Assembly (NCBI GenBank): GCA_002348465.1
Contig: DEBI01000048.1
Location: 14,205-21,327 of the forward strand
From: Gemmatimonadales bacterium UBA2960
GTDB taxonomy: Bacteria > Gemmatimonadota > Gemmatimonadetes > Longimicrobiales > Gaopeijiaceae
Direction: 5' to 3'
Length of the DNA: 7,123 bases
The translations under genes and the position numbers were made by a program. Positions 6,777 through 7,123 of the stretch are shown piece after piece (the stretch's first letter is position 1; the number at the start of each line of letters is the position of its first letter). The notes beneath the pieces were generated by a model that saw only the letters and a program-made list of their open reading frames with translations, was not told the DNA's origin and did not search any database.

Positions 6777-7123
6777 ATGCAGGACTCATCCCAGACCAAT
6801 AGTCTTCATCTCCAAGGGCTGAACCCGGAGCAACTCAGTGCAGTGGAGCACTTCGAAGGCCCAATCCTAGTGCTGGCGGGGGCAGGATCGGGTAAGACGC
6901 GAGTCTTGACCGCCCGTGTATGTCACCTCATCCACACCCATGGCGTGCCCGCGGACCGAATTATGGCCGTCACTTTTACGAACAAAGCTGCGGGTGAAAT
7001 GAAGGAGCGAATATCGCGTCTCTTGGGCGCGGAACCGGGAGGCATGTGGGTGGGAACTTTCCACGCTCTTGGTTCGAGACTCCTCAGGCGGCATGCTGAT
7101 CGACTAGGCTGGGATCGCACGTT
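6777..7123 (+). CDS. uvrD: UvrD/PcrA-type superfamily 1 helicase (N-terminus only, cut by window edge)
   Basis: The open frame from ATG 6777 runs off the right edge, giving 115 residues of a family usually about 700 or more long. It is an ATP-driven 3'-5' DNA helicase used in nucleotide excision and mismatch repair, and in clearing replication or transcription conflicts. Visible motifs are the Q-motif LNPEQ at 15-19, Walker A GAGSGKTR at 35-42 (Lys40, Thr41), motif Ia VTFTNKAA at 65-72 and GTFHA at 93-97. The order and spacing fit UvrD, PcrA or Rep, and the visible part does not separate these. It begins 13 bases after the kinase stop without a Shine-Dalgarno, as the fourth gene of the rightward run. 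A non-conserved lead of about 14 residues precedes the Q-motif. Confidence 0.93.
   Translation, partial: MQDSSQTNSLHLQGLNPEQLSAVEHFEGPILVLAGAGSGKTRVLTARVCHLIHTHGVPADRIMAVTFTNKAAGEMKERISRLLGAEPGGMWVGTFHALGSRLLRRHADRLGWDRT

Noticed and set aside
6867..7120. Two minus-strand open frames near the right edge
   Set aside because: Both are antisense to the helicase region that carries Walker A and motif Ia, and neither product resembles a real protein.
1..7123. CRISPR array, insertion sequence, tRNA gene or phage remnant
   Set aside because: No spaced repeats, transposase or integrase motifs, terminal inverted repeats or tRNA-like sequence were found on reading either strand, and the genes are of core chromosomal type with no broken members.

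Overview
This window is a compact, almost gap-free stretch of bacterial chromosome carrying eight genes in two divergent runs. The sequence alone does not name the organism. The mix of genes (a GlmU-like nucleotidyltransferase of the kind common in Bacteroidota, Gemmatimonadota and their relatives, a short ManC, a lipoprotein gene next to serS, and a histidine kinase with an AHQLGTPL-type H-box), the moderate base composition, the frequent GTG/TTG starts and the scarcity of Shine-Dalgarno sequences suggest an uncultivated member of the FCB group, possibly Gemmatimonadota. That placement is an inference of modest confidence.

Leftward run (minus strand, read from 3484 down to the left edge): a receiver-only response regulator, a short-form mannose-1-phosphate guanylyltransferase (manC), a GlmU-like nucleotidyltransferase/left-handed beta-helix protein, and a YycJ/WalJ-type metallo-beta-lactamase-fold hydrolase that runs off the left edge. 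The genes are packed with overlaps or a 31-base gap, so they are probably one transcript. The two middle genes make nucleotide-activated sugars for a surface polysaccharide or the cell envelope. The response regulator may tie this to a signal.

Rightward run (plus strand, from about 3661 to the right edge): a small predicted lipoprotein of unknown family, seryl-tRNA synthetase (serS), a membrane histidine kinase without a neighbouring regulator on its own strand, and the N-terminal third or less of a UvrD/PcrA-type helicase cut by the right edge. Gaps are 3, 37 and 13 bases, again consistent with co-transcription.

Between the runs, at about 3485-3660, lies a divergent control region with two promoter-like sequences placed back to back, an imperfect inverted repeat between them, and an 8-base direct repeat in the leftward leader. 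The most notable points are a possible split two-component system (kinase in one run, receiver at the head of the other) and the unassigned lipoprotein beside serS. No CRISPR array, mobile element, RNA gene or clearly new defence-type system was seen. Apart from these points the window looks like ordinary core chromosome.
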